Positions 1 to 7,768 of a stretch of 64,000 bases of DNA are shown here, piece after piece. This DNA is from Sphingopyxis sp. OPL5 (GTDB taxonomy: Bacteria > Pseudomonadota > Alphaproteobacteria > Sphingomonadales > Sphingomonadaceae): positions 62,001-126,000 of the forward strand of contig NZ_CP060725.1 of NCBI RefSeq assembly GCF_003797775.2, given 5' to 3'. Under the pieces are notes generated by a model. That model did no database searches. It was not told the origin of the DNA and saw only the letters and a list, made by a program, of their open reading frames with translations. Within the stretch, counting starts at the first letter, position 1. Every line of letters begins with the position of its first letter. The position numbers were made by a program, and so were the translations under genes.

Positions 1-771
1 CCCGAGCGCTGGTCGGGCATCTATCTGGCACTGCAGACGGTCGCGCAACTCGCGCTCGCGACGGCGATGGGTCTGGCGGTCATCCCGCGGTTCGGATCGG
101 CCGGGGGCTTCACCCTGCTTGCGCTGGTAACGGCGCTCGGCCTTGCCGCGCTGCCATTGCTTCCGCGCGCCTATGCCGATCTCGATCATGGCGATGCGGC
201 GGGATCCGCCCTGCCCGCGCGCGGCATCATCGCGCTCGCCGGGGTGACGCTCTATCTCGCGTTCATCGTCTCGGTGTGGGTCTATATCGAGCCGCTCGGG
301 CTGCAACGTGGCATCGATGCCGCCACCGTCCGGCTGGTCGCGCCGCTGTCGCTGGCGATGCAGGTGGCGGGCGCCGCTGTGGCGGCGATGCTGGCCGGGC
401 GCCTGCCCGCGCGCGCGGTCGTCAGCGCCATTGCGATGGCCAACCTCGTCCTGCTGGCAGTCATGGCCGCCCCGCCGTCGGCTTCCGCCTTTGTGATCGC
501 CACCGCGCTGTTCGGCTTTCTCTGGCTGTTCGCGATGCCGTTTCAGGTCCCGATCCTGATCGCGGCCGACCCCAGCCGCCGCGCCGCGATGCTGATCGGC
601 GGTGCACAATTGATCGGGTCGAGCCTCGGGCCGTTCATCGCGGCGTTTCTCGTCAGCGACCGCGACGTCGGGCCCGTGCTCTGGTTCGGTGCGGCCTGCG
701 CCGCGGCAGGTACCATCGCATTGGTCGGTGCGCGGGTGGGCCGATCGGCGGCCGCCCCGCGGCCGGCGTGA
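1..771 (+). CDS. MFS transporter, C-terminal part (cut by left edge)
   Basis: The frame is open from base 1, so the gene starts outside the window; about 256 residues are visible. They form a run of hydrophobic helices separated by short basic loops, such as AGRLPARAVV, ending in an Ala/Arg-rich cytoplasmic tail. This fits the last six or seven helices of a major facilitator permease in the inner membrane. The substrate cannot be read from this part. The GH1 beta-glucosidase gene begins 69 bases downstream on the same strand and a TetR gene follows it, so import of a sugar or glycoside is a reasonable inference. Family confidence is good, substrate confidence low. Confidence 0.75.
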   Translation, partial: PERWSGIYLALQTVAQLALATAMGLAVIPRFGSAGGFTLLALVTALGLAALPLLPRAYADLDHGDAAGSALPARGIIALAGVTLYLAFIVSVWVYIEPLGLQRGIDAATVRLVAPLSLAMQVAGAAVAAMLAGRLPARAVVSAIAMANLVLLAVMAAPPSASAFVIATALFGFLWLFAMPFQVPILIAADPSRRAAMLIGGAQLIGSSLGPFIAAFLVSDRDVGPVLWFGAACAAAGTIALVGARVGRSAAAPRPA

Positions 772-840
772 TGGCGGATCGCGGGATATGACTTTTTCGC
801 GATTTTCCTTGCCGACATGGACTGTTAGAGAGGTCGAGAC

Positions 841-2292
841 ATGCTTTCACGTCGTCATTTGATCGCCGCCGGCATTGTATCGGCTGGACTGGGATCGAGT
901 GCGACCGCGCGCAAACTGGCTCAGCTGGACAATGTGTTGGCGCCCTTCCCCGCGAATTTCGCCTTCGGCGCCGCGACCTCGGCCTATCAGATCGAAGGGG
1001 CGGTCGATGAGGATGGCCGCGGCGCATCGTCATGGGATCGTTTCTGCGCCGAACCAGGACGCGTGAAAGGTGGCGCCAGCGGTGCGGTCGCCGACGACCA
1101 TTATCATCGTTTCGGCGACGATGTGGCGTTGATGAAAGCGCTCGGGCTGACCCACTACCGCTTTTCGATCGCCTGGCCGCGGATCGTACCGACGGGGTCG
1201 GGCGCCTCCAATCCCAAAGGGCTCGATTTCTACGACCGGCTGATCGATGCCTTGCTCGCCGCGGGAATCAAGCCCGTCGCGACCTTGTTCCATTGGGACA
1301 CCCCGGCGGCGCTCGAGGATGCGGGGGGCTGGATGGTCCGCGATACCGCGCTCCGCTTTGCCGATTATGCCGCGCTGGTTGGAGAACGATACGCCGACCG
1401 CGTCGCGATGTGGATGCCGCTCAACGAACCGCTATCGCTCACGTCGATGGGATATATGCTGGGCCTCCACGCCCCCGGCAAGCAGCTGGGCATGGCCGCG
1501 TTGGCGGCGGCGCACCATCAGCTACTGGCCCATGGCCTGGGCGTCGGCGCGCTGCGCGCTGCCGGGGCGAGCGCGATCGGAATCGCCAACGTCCACGCTC
1601 CCACATGGCCTGCCAGCGCGGCATCCGCAGACGTGGACGCGGCGAAAATATACGACGATCTGGTCAACTGGACCTTCGCCGACCCCCTGTTGGCCGGCAC
1701 CTATCCGGCAGGCGTGGCGGAGTTGATGCCGGTGCAAGCGGACGATCTGAAGATCATCGCGGCGCCGCTCGACTGGTACGGCGTAAATTATTACAATCCG
1801 ACCCGCGTCGGCGCTCCCGACGGACGCGCCGCGATTATCGATGGTGCAGCCATAGCGGCGCAACCGCTCTTTTCGATTCAGGACATCGCAGGCTATCCCC
1901 AAACCGACTTCGGATGGCCGGTCATTCCCGCCGGGCTGGAAGAAATTCTCACGCAATTGCAGGCCCGCTACGGCGCGAAATTGCCGCCGATCTACATCAC
2001 CGAGAACGGCTGTTCGTACAGCGACGGGCCGGGCGCCGACGGCCGTGTTCGCGATGCCCGGCGCATAGAATATGTTCGCTCTCATCTTGGCGCGTTACAG
2101 GCCGCGATGGGGCGGGGAATCGATGTGCGCGGCTATTTCGCATGGTCGCTGATGGACAATTTCGAATGGGCGGCAGGTTACGATCAGCGCTTTGGATTGA
2201 TCCATGTCGACTATGAAACATTGCAGCGCACACCCAAGGATTCCTTCCATTGGTATCGCGCACTGATCCAAAAGAATCGTGCGGCGCGGTGA
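841..2292 (+). CDS. GH1 family beta-glucosidase with twin-arginine signal
   Basis: This 483-residue protein has the retaining glycoside hydrolase family 1 layout: FAFGAATSAYQIEGA near residue 40, the acid/base motif LNEP (Glu196) and the nucleophile motif ITENG (Glu388). GH1 enzymes release glucose or related sugars from beta-glycosides. The N-terminus, SRRHLIAAG followed by a hydrophobic stretch to about residue 23, looks like a Tat signal, so the enzyme probably works folded in the periplasm; many GH1 enzymes are cytoplasmic. GAGAGG lies 6 bases before ATG. The C-terminus (FHWYRALIQKN) is intact. It lies between an MFS transporter and a TetR regulator, consistent with a small glycoside-use cluster. 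Confidence 0.93.
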   Translation: MLSRRHLIAAGIVSAGLGSSATARKLAQLDNVLAPFPANFAFGAATSAYQIEGAVDEDGRGASSWDRFCAEPGRVKGGASGAVADDHYHRFGDDVALMKALGLTHYRFSIAWPRIVPTGSGASNPKGLDFYDRLIDALLAAGIKPVATLFHWDTPAALEDAGGWMVRDTALRFADYAALVGERYADRVAMWMPLNEPLSLTSMGYMLGLHAPGKQLGMAALAAAHHQLLAHGLGVGALRAAGASAIGIANVHAPTWPASAASADVDAAKIYDDLVNWTFADPLLAGTYPAGVAELMPVQADDLKIIAAPLDWYGVNYYNPTRVGAPDGRAAIIDGAAIAAQPLFSIQDIAGYPQTDFGWPVIPAGLEEILTQLQARYGAKLPPIYITENGCSYSDGPGADGRVRDARRIEYVRSHLGALQAAMGRGIDVRGYFAWSLMDNFEWAAGYDQRFGLIHVDYETLQRTPKDSFHWYRALIQKNRAAR

Positions 2293-2340
2293 GTATCAGT
2301 CGGCCGCAAACGACGCCGCGGGCGGCACCAAAGCCATTCG

Positions 2341-2352
2341 ATGACGCGTCAT
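2341..2352. promoter_or_regulatory. 12-bp perfect palindrome, candidate TetR operator
   Basis: ATGACGCGTCAT is its own reverse complement. It sits 110 bases before the TetR start, and the half-site ATGACGCG recurs at 2367-2374. TetR-family proteins often bind palindromes in front of their own gene. The operator role is inferred. Confidence 0.4.
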
Positions 2353-2439
2353 TCGCGACATCGAAGATGACGCGCAGTCGCTGCGCCGATATGGTAGCCA
2401 TCAGGTCATCAAACGCGTGGGGTACCGGATTCGACCCGC

Positions 2440-2451
2440 CCATGATCATGG
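2440..2451. promoter_or_regulatory. 12-bp perfect palindrome next to the TetR start
   Basis: CCATGATCATGG is a perfect 12-bp palindrome ending 10 bases before the proposed GTG start of the TetR gene and partly covering its ribosome binding site. It could be an autoregulatory operator, but this is inferred from position and symmetry only. Confidence 0.35.
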
Positions 2452-2461
2452 AAAGGTCGAT

Positions 2462-3079
2462 GTGAACGCCCGCGCCAAAATCAAGCCCCGCTCGCCGCCC
2501 AAGCAGGAGCGCGCGCAGGCGACTTACGACTTGCTGCTCGACGTCGCCGGCGAACTTTTGGGCGAAGTCGGCATCGAACGCATCTCGACCAACATGATCT
2601 GCGCGCGCGCCGGTTTGACGCCGCCAGCGCTCTATCGTTATTTCAAGGATAAATATGCCGTGCTTGAGGCGCTGGGGCAGCGCCTGATGACCAAGCAGAA
2701 CGACGTACTGGAAGCGTGGATCGCGCGCCATGTCGATCAGGGCGTCGATGCGCTGCGCGACAATATCGAAGAGCTGATGCGCGAAACGGCGGCGGTGACG
2801 CGCCCCGAACCCGGCGCCGTGTGGATTCTGCGCGCGCTCCACGCAACGCCCCAACTTGCGCATATCCGCCTCGAATCGCACCGCTATGTCACCGACCGGC
2901 TGGTCGAAGCCTATGCCCGCAATCTGCCCGACGCCGACCGCGACGAGCTGTGGCAGGAACTGCGCCTGACGGTCGAACTGGGCTTCGCCGCCGACGAGAT
3001 GCTCTATGAAGAAACGCGCGTGTCGCCCGACGCCATATTCCGCCTCACCGCACGCATGCTGCGTGGCAACCAATCTTGA
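2462..3079 (+). CDS. TetR/AcrR family transcriptional regulator
   Basis: About 205 residues. Residues 15-60 form a TetR DNA-binding domain: a helix (YDLLLDVAGELLGEVG), then the helix-turn-helix ISTNMICARAGLTPPALYRYF and the usual KDKYAVLEAL that follows. The rest is an all-helical ligand-binding/dimerisation region that I cannot match to a known ligand class. I chose GTG at 2462 because GGAAAGG precedes it at good spacing; an upstream in-frame GTG at 2417 would add 15 residues. The gene lies 169 bases after the beta-glucosidase on the same strand, with two palindromes in the gap, so it may repress itself and perhaps the glucosidase/transporter genes. Confidence 0.9.
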   Translation: MNARAKIKPRSPPKQERAQATYDLLLDVAGELLGEVGIERISTNMICARAGLTPPALYRYFKDKYAVLEALGQRLMTKQNDVLEAWIARHVDQGVDALRDNIEELMRETAAVTRPEPGAVWILRALHATPQLAHIRLESHRYVTDRLVEAYARNLPDADRDELWQELRLTVELGFAADEMLYEETRVSPDAIFRLTARMLRGNQS

Positions 3080-3344
3080 AGGAGCTTTTGATCGGTGATG
3101 GACTCAAGACCAAAGTGTTGAGCGTAGCCAACTGAAGATCGATATCAAAACCGTGGCTTGAAAGCCCGATAGCGTGAAGCAGCTCGAGATAGATCGGCGC
3201 AAACCCGCAATCCGCTTTGAGCGCGTCACGAAGACGGCCGCGCAGTTCAGCACGACCGCATTGAGTCAGCCGCTGATCGGCCCCGTCCCGACCGGGGTCG
3301 GCCCGCCCGCGTTCGTCTGACGATAGGCGCAACCGCCGCCGCAT
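3045..3344 (-). CDS. possible small protein in the 329-base gap after tetR (weak)
   Basis: The gap 3080-3407 holds no gene that I recognise. Its only notable reading frame is on the minus strand, about 99 residues from an ATG at 3344, overlapping the last 35 bases of the TetR gene. The middle (LKADCGFAPIYLELLHAIGLSS) could form helices, but no family is evident, there is no clear ribosome binding site, and high-GC DNA makes such frames by chance. The gap is visibly AT-richer than its neighbours and has the GC-rich imperfect repeat CCCCG-TCCCGAC-CGGGG near 3283-3299. Listed so the gap is described; probably not a gene. Confidence 0.18.
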   Translation of the reverse strand: MRRRLRLSSDERGRADPGRDGADQRLTQCGRAELRGRLRDALKADCGFAPIYLELLHAIGLSSHGFDIDLQLATLNTLVLSPSPIKSSFKIGCHAACVR

Positions 3345-3407
3345 AGTCGCACTCACCCCCCAACCATGCTACACGTCCCCCGGGCGCATCATCAGGGGAG
3401 AAAACCG

Positions 3408-4958
3408 ATGCGGGGTTCCGGGCCGTTGTGGGGGCTGCTCAATCAGGCCCGCCGTGCCAATCTGGCCGAACGGGGCGCGCCGCCGCCGATCGCCGCTGCG
3501 CAGGGGATCACCCGCCGCCGGATGCTCGCGGCGCTGGGCGCCGCCTCGGCGCTTCCCTTCGTCGGCTGGCCCGCCCCGTCGCGCGCCGCGTCCGGCCTGC
3601 GTGTCGCCATCATCGGCGGCGGCCTCGCGGGACTGACCGCGCTCGATGCGCTGAATGCCGCGGGGGTCGAGGCGCATCTCTACGAAGCGCGCGGCCGGCT
3701 CGGCGGGCGCGTGCTCACCGCAAACAATGCGCCCGAACCGGGGCTGAACATCGAGGATGGCGGCAACCTCATCAACACCGACCATGACGACATGCTCGCG
3801 CTGGCGAAACGCTTCGGCATCGCGCTGATCGACCGCCAGCCGATGGTCGCGCACACCCGTTATGTCGCCGACGGACGCCTGCTCGGCGACGCCGAACTGA
3901 TCGAGGACCTGCGCCCGATCGCCGCGCATATCGGTCGGGATGCGGAGATCCTCGACGCCGATTACCAGGTTGCCGCGCTCGGGCTCGACTCGATTTCGGT
4001 CGCCACCTATCTCGACGCGAATGCCGGGTTGATGAAGCCGCACGTCCGCGCGCTGATCGAGGCGACGATCCGCACCGAATTCGGCGCCGAACCCGATCAG
4101 GCCTCGGCGTTGGAACTGCTGTTCAACCTGCCCGTGGTCGACGGCGAACAGGCCGAACTGATCTCGCTCAGCGACGAGCGCTTCATCCTGACCGGCGGCT
4201 CGTCGAGCGTCGTCAGGGCCTTGTCCGAACCGTTGATGTCGCGCATCTCGACCGGCCATGCGCTGAGGTCGATCGCTCCGGGCAAGGACGGGCTCGACCT
4301 GCGCTTCGCCAATGGAAAGCGCGACCGCGTCGACCGCGTGATCGTCACCGTGCCCGCGCCGCTGATGCGCACGATCGATTATGGCGGGCTGTTGTCCAAA
4401 GAATGGGCGGACCTCGTCGGCGAGATCGATTGCGGCCGCAATGAAAAGATCAACGCCGGCTATGCATCGCGCGTCTGGGAGCCGGCGACCGGCCCCGCGG
4501 GGTCCGCCTGGGCGGTCGACACCAAGGGGCCGGGCGTCTTCTCCGAATTTTGGGACGCCAGTTCGGGCCAGCCGGGCGAAGCCGGGGTGCTCACCTGGTT
4601 CTTCGGCGGCGATCAGGTCGATGCGCTGATGGGCGCCAGACCCGAAACCACTCTGCGCCTCGCCGAAGCGGCGATCGCGCCGGCCGTTCCGGGCCTCAAG
4701 GCTCGCACAATGCGCCGCACGGCATGGGGCAAGGACCCGTTCGCGCGCGGCGCTTATTCGACCTTCAAGCCCGGCCAGCTGACCCGCTTCGCCCCGCATT
4801 TCTGGGTCGAAGAGAATGGCGCCGCGACGCGGCAGGCGGTCGCCGGGCCGATCGTCTTTGCCGGCGAGCATCTGTCGGACGCCTTTCCCGGCTATATGAA
4901 CGGCGGCGCGCAGACCGGGCGGCTGGCGGCGGCGGCGATATTGGCCGGTCTTGGCTGA
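3408..4958 (+). CDS. flavin monoamine oxidase family protein, Tat-type signal
   Basis: A 516-residue FAD enzyme. After about 35 residues comes a twin-arginine signal (ITRRRMLAALGAASAL) ending in PSRAA near residue 62. Next is the dinucleotide-binding motif VAIIGGGLAGLTA with the downstream acidic residue and EARGRLGGRV that mark the amine oxidase/phytoene desaturase superfamily. The C-terminus has FAGEHLSDAFPGYMNGGAQTGRLAA, the second flavin-contact motif. Such enzymes oxidise amines or amino acids to imines, making hydrogen peroxide; the substrate is not readable. AGGGGAG lies 7 bases before the ATG, which fixes the start. It stands alone between the TetR and WYL-like genes. Confidence 0.9.
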   Translation: MRGSGPLWGLLNQARRANLAERGAPPPIAAAQGITRRRMLAALGAASALPFVGWPAPSRAASGLRVAIIGGGLAGLTALDALNAAGVEAHLYEARGRLGGRVLTANNAPEPGLNIEDGGNLINTDHDDMLALAKRFGIALIDRQPMVAHTRYVADGRLLGDAELIEDLRPIAAHIGRDAEILDADYQVAALGLDSISVATYLDANAGLMKPHVRALIEATIRTEFGAEPDQASALELLFNLPVVDGEQAELISLSDERFILTGGSSSVVRALSEPLMSRISTGHALRSIAPGKDGLDLRFANGKRDRVDRVIVTVPAPLMRTIDYGGLLSKEWADLVGEIDCGRNEKINAGYASRVWEPATGPAGSAWAVDTKGPGVFSEFWDASSGQPGEAGVLTWFFGGDQVDALMGARPETTLRLAEAAIAPAVPGLKARTMRRTAWGKDPFARGAYSTFKPGQLTRFAPHFWVEENGAATRQAVAGPIVFAGEHLSDAFPGYMNGGAQTGRLAAAAILAGLG

Positions 4959-5074
4959 CGAAAATCTGGCGAAAAACTGACGCTCTTTCAATTCACCGCG
5001 CCCAAGACCGCCATCGCCCCAAAGCTATTCATCAACTTTTTTGTCGATTCCGACCTTGAACCTTCACAAACGAC

Positions 5075-5095
5075 GTGCATTATGGTGCAATGCAC
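5075..5095. promoter_or_regulatory. inverted repeat GTGCATT-N7-AATGCAC, candidate operator
   Basis: Two perfect 7-base arms are separated by 7 bases, 35 bases before the ATG at 5131. TTGAAC at 5056-5061 and CATTAT at 5078-5083 could serve as -35 and -10 elements with a 16-base spacer, which would place the repeat over the -10 region, as for a repressor site. The binding protein is unknown. Confidence 0.4.
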
Positions 5096-5130
5096 AATCA
5101 GAATCCCTTCTCCCCGCGATCGATCGAGCC

Positions 5131-5430
5131 ATGAACGACACCCGCCTGAAACTGATGGAAGCCATCGCGCGCCGGCGCCGCGTTACCGCGCACTATAACG
5201 GCAACCAGATGATCCTAGCCCCGCACCAGATGTTCGAACGCCGCGGCGACCTCTTCGTCAGCGCGCTCAACCTCAGCAAGAACTGGCGCTCGCCCGACGA
5301 CTGGAAGCTCGGCCATTTCAAGCTCGACGGCCTCGCCGTGACCGAATTGCAGGACGAGGAGTTCGAGCCTTTGCCGTCGTTCGAGGCCGCAGCGCCGCAC
5401 GCCGACGACACCCTGCTCCTCGCCGTCTGA
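5131..5430 (+). CDS. small WYL-like protein (99 aa)
   Basis: Starts at ATG 5131 and encodes 99 residues. The first 65 or so (LMEAIARRRRVTAHYNG, then LAPHQMFERRGDLFVSAL) resemble the core of WYL domains, which bind ligands or nucleic acid in many bacterial regulators. There is no helix-turn-helix before it, so it is a stand-alone domain, and the tail is acidic and variable. The assignment rests on the pattern of a helix, YNG, LxPHxxxxR and a strand; I cannot exclude a look-alike. An inverted repeat precedes it and a hairpin terminator separates it from the convergent terC. Confidence 0.7.
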   Translation: MNDTRLKLMEAIARRRRVTAHYNGNQMILAPHQMFERRGDLFVSALNLSKNWRSPDDWKLGHFKLDGLAVTELQDEEFEPLPSFEAAAPHADDTLLLAV

Positions 5431-5433
5431 GCG

Positions 5434-5460
5434 AAAAAGGGCGGGCATCGCGGCCCGCCC
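5434..5460 (-). terminator. hairpin terminator between convergent genes
   Basis: GGGCGGGC and GCCCGCCC pair around a 6-base loop. AAAAA immediately to the left becomes a U tract in the minus-strand transcript, so it is a good intrinsic terminator for terC; in the other direction the T run is weak. Confidence 0.7.
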
Positions 5461-5467
5461 CTTCCCC

Positions 5468-6454
5468 TTATTTCTCGGCGACCAGCGGCTCGTCGCTCGT
5501 CTTGACCAGCGACCAGATCACCCCGCCCGCGATCAGCGCGACGGTGACGCCCAAGCTGACCAAAGGCGGGAATTTGTCGCCGCCGAGGATGAAATCGGCG
5601 ACGAAGATCTTCGACCCGATGAACACCAGCACCAGCGCCAGCGCATATTTCAGGTAATGGAAGCGGTGGACCATCGCCGACAGCGCGAAATAGAGCGCGC
5701 GCAGGCCGAGGATCGCCATGATGTTCGAGGTATAGACGATGAAGGTGTCGGTCGTGATCGCGAAGATCGCCGGCACGCTGTCGACCGCGAACACCAGGTC
5801 GGCGAGGTTGATCACCACCAGCGCGAGGAACAGCGGCGTCGCCGCCGTCACCAGATTGCCAGTCTTGCTATCGGGCTGCTTGACGAAGAATTTCTCGCCG
5901 TGCAGCTCGTCCGTCAGCGGAATGTGCCGCGACAGCCACTTCACCACCGGATTGCCCTTGACGTCCATCGGCGTGTCGTCGGCGAACAGCATCTTCACCC
6001 CGGTGAAGATCAGGAACGCGGCGAAGATATAGAGCACCCAGCCATATTCGGTGACCAGCGCCGCGCCGCCCGCGATCATGATGCCGCGCAGCACGATCAC
6101 CGCGACAATGCCCCAGAGCAAAGCGCGATACTGAAAGCGCGGCGGGATCGCGAAAGTCGCGAAGATCAGCGAGATCACGAAGATATTGTCGATCGACAAC
6201 GCCTTCTCGATGAAGAAGCCGGTATAATATTGCAGCCCCGCCTCGCCGCCCTTCGCGGCCCAGATCCACGCCCCGAATGCGAGCGCGATGCTGATGTAAA
6301 AGGCCGAGAGCTTCAGGCTCTCGCCGATCCCCATTTCCTTGTTCTCCTTGTTCAGGAAGCCAAGGTCGAAGGCGGTGAGCAGCACGACCAGCCCGATAAA
6401 GGCCAGCCAGAACCAGGCCGGGGTGCCCAGCCAGTCCGCGGTTAGAAATTCCAT
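5468..6454 (-). CDS. TerC family integral membrane protein
   Basis: A 328-residue membrane protein with about eight hydrophobic segments. It carries the TerC family marks: FFIEKALSIDNIFV (acidic residue in a helix), a DDTPMD loop and LADLVFAVDSVPAIFAIT. Relatives include Alx and TerC, linked to metal (manganese) export, pH response and tellurite resistance; which applies here cannot be told. No tellurium-resistance genes lie nearby, so a general metal-export role is likelier. No yybP-ykoY riboswitch is evident in the short upstream gap. The length is complete. Confidence 0.92.
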   Translation of the reverse strand: MEFLTADWLGTPAWFWLAFIGLVVLLTAFDLGFLNKENKEMGIGESLKLSAFYISIALAFGAWIWAAKGGEAGLQYYTGFFIEKALSIDNIFVISLIFATFAIPPRFQYRALLWGIVAVIVLRGIMIAGGAALVTEYGWVLYIFAAFLIFTGVKMLFADDTPMDVKGNPVVKWLSRHIPLTDELHGEKFFVKQPDSKTGNLVTAATPLFLALVVINLADLVFAVDSVPAIFAITTDTFIVYTSNIMAILGLRALYFALSAMVHRFHYLKYALALVLVFIGSKIFVADFILGGDKFPPLVSLGVTVALIAGGVIWSLVKTSDEPLVAEK

Positions 6455-6537
6455 GATATTGTCCCTGGTACAGGTCGAACGCGCCGCCCGCCCCTCAGGG
6501 AGGGGAAAGCCGCGCGCCGGTCATTCTTGTTGTTGGA

Positions 6538-6717
6538 TCAGCGCGCCAGCGCGGGCTGCATCTGCGCGGCGAGCCGGCGCTTGACCGCGAGCTTCGCCGC
6601 TTTCAGCCGCAGCAGGCGGAACGCATCGGCGCCGCGGCGTCGCCCTTCGCTGCGCACGGCATCGTCGAGCCGGCGGTACAGCGCGGTCAGTTTATAAAAT
6701 CGCGAATATGACGTCAT
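6538..6717 (-). CDS. DUF465/YdcH-like small protein
   Basis: 59 residues from ATG at 6717, preceded by a perfect AGGAGG 5 bases upstream on the minus strand, which decides the start. The protein is one basic amphipathic helix pair: FYKLTALYRRLDDAV, a short turn, then LLRLKAAKLAVKRRL. This matches the pattern of the small DUF465 (YdcH) proteins, whose role is unknown. The strong ribosome site suggests high expression. The 83-base gap to terC holds nothing I recognise. Confidence 0.65.
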   Translation of the reverse strand: MTSYSRFYKLTALYRRLDDAVRSEGRRRGADAFRLLRLKAAKLAVKRRLAAQMQPALAR

Positions 6718-6797
6718 ACAGGCCTCCTGATTGAGCGAACTCAAAAGACAGGTGACGCCGACGCCCGAACCCTTGTCAGGGGGGAGATGGGCCGCAA

Positions 6798-6850
6798 GCA
6801 TCGGTGTCACCCGATGCGGTCCGACATCACGTGGCGGGAAATATCCCGCC
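6798..6850. other. two neighbouring hairpins in the 253-base gap
   Basis: GCATCGG-TGTCAC-CCGATGC (6798-6817) and GGCGGGA-AATA-TCCCGCC (6833-6850) are perfect 7-bp stems 15 bases apart in the divergent gap between the DUF465-like gene and the crotonase. Neither is followed by a U tract, so they look more like operators or leader structure than terminators. Confidence 0.4.
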
Positions 6851-6970
6851 GACGCCAGAGGGGCCCGGCCCGCATGACTCCCATCTAGAGACGCGGGGGC
6901 TGGCTTTCAAGGGGCCACCGCGTCATGCTGGCGCGAGCCGGCCTCGTCCCGGCGCCGGGGGAGTCTTTTC

Positions 6971-7726
6971 ATGTCCGTCCTTGTCACCCTCGATGGCCCC
7001 GTTTTCATCGTCACCATCGACCGCCCGGCAAAGCGCAACGCCGTCGATCCCGCGACCGCCGCCGCGCTGCGCGACGCGTTCGCCGACTTCTCCCACGACG
7101 ACACGGCAAGCGTCGCGATCCTCACCGGCAGCGGCGGCCATTTCTGCGCGGGCTTCGACCTCACGGCGGTCGGCCAGGCCCGCTACGCCCCCGACGGCCC
7201 CGGCCCGATGGGTCCGACAAGGATGCTGCTCGAAAAGCCGGTGATCGCCGCAGTCGAGGGCCATGCCGTCGCCGGCGGGCTCGAACTCGCTTTGTGGTGC
7301 GACCTGCGCGTCGCGGCCGAGAGCGCGGTGTTCGGCGTCTATTGCCGCCGCTGGGGTGTGCCGCTGATCGACGGCGGCACCGTCCGCCTGCCGCGCATCG
7401 TCGGTCAGGGCCGCGCGCTCGACATGATCCTGACCGGCCGCCCGGTCGATGCACAGGAAGCCCATCGCATCGGCCTCGCCGACCGCCTCGTCCCCGACGG
7501 CACCGCGCTCGACGCGGCGATCGCGCTGGCGAAGCAGATCGCCGCCTTCCCGCAGCTCTGCATGACCAGCGACCGGATGAGCGCCTATCGCCAATGGGAC
7601 TATGACCTGGCGGACGCCCTCGCCCACGAAGCCCATGCCGGCGTCGCGCCCTTGCGCGAAGGGGCGACAGCGGGCGCGAAGCGCTTTACCGAAGGGGCCG
7701 GACGGGGTGGATCATTCGTCAGCTAG
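6971..7726 (+). CDS. crotonase/enoyl-CoA hydratase family protein, atypical active site
   Basis: 251 residues with the crotonase fold: GGHFCAGFDL supplies the first oxyanion-hole region, then AVAGGLELALWCDLRVA, and VPLIDGGTVRLPRIVG in the core. In true enoyl-CoA hydratases the second catalytic glutamate lies in FGxPE; here that stretch reads FGVYCRRWG, so this acid is missing. Family members of this kind may catalyse a different acyl-CoA reaction, such as isomerisation or hydrolysis. The start is ATG at 6971 with GGGGGAG upstream. It stands alone with no other beta-oxidation gene beside it. Confidence 0.85.
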   Translation: MSVLVTLDGPVFIVTIDRPAKRNAVDPATAAALRDAFADFSHDDTASVAILTGSGGHFCAGFDLTAVGQARYAPDGPGPMGPTRMLLEKPVIAAVEGHAVAGGLELALWCDLRVAAESAVFGVYCRRWGVPLIDGGTVRLPRIVGQGRALDMILTGRPVDAQEAHRIGLADRLVPDGTALDAAIALAKQIAAFPQLCMTSDRMSAYRQWDYDLADALAHEAHAGVAPLREGATAGAKRFTEGAGRGGSFVS

Positions 7727-7768
7727 CTGCCCGCAACTATGAGCCAGATACAGAAAGAACGTCAGCCG

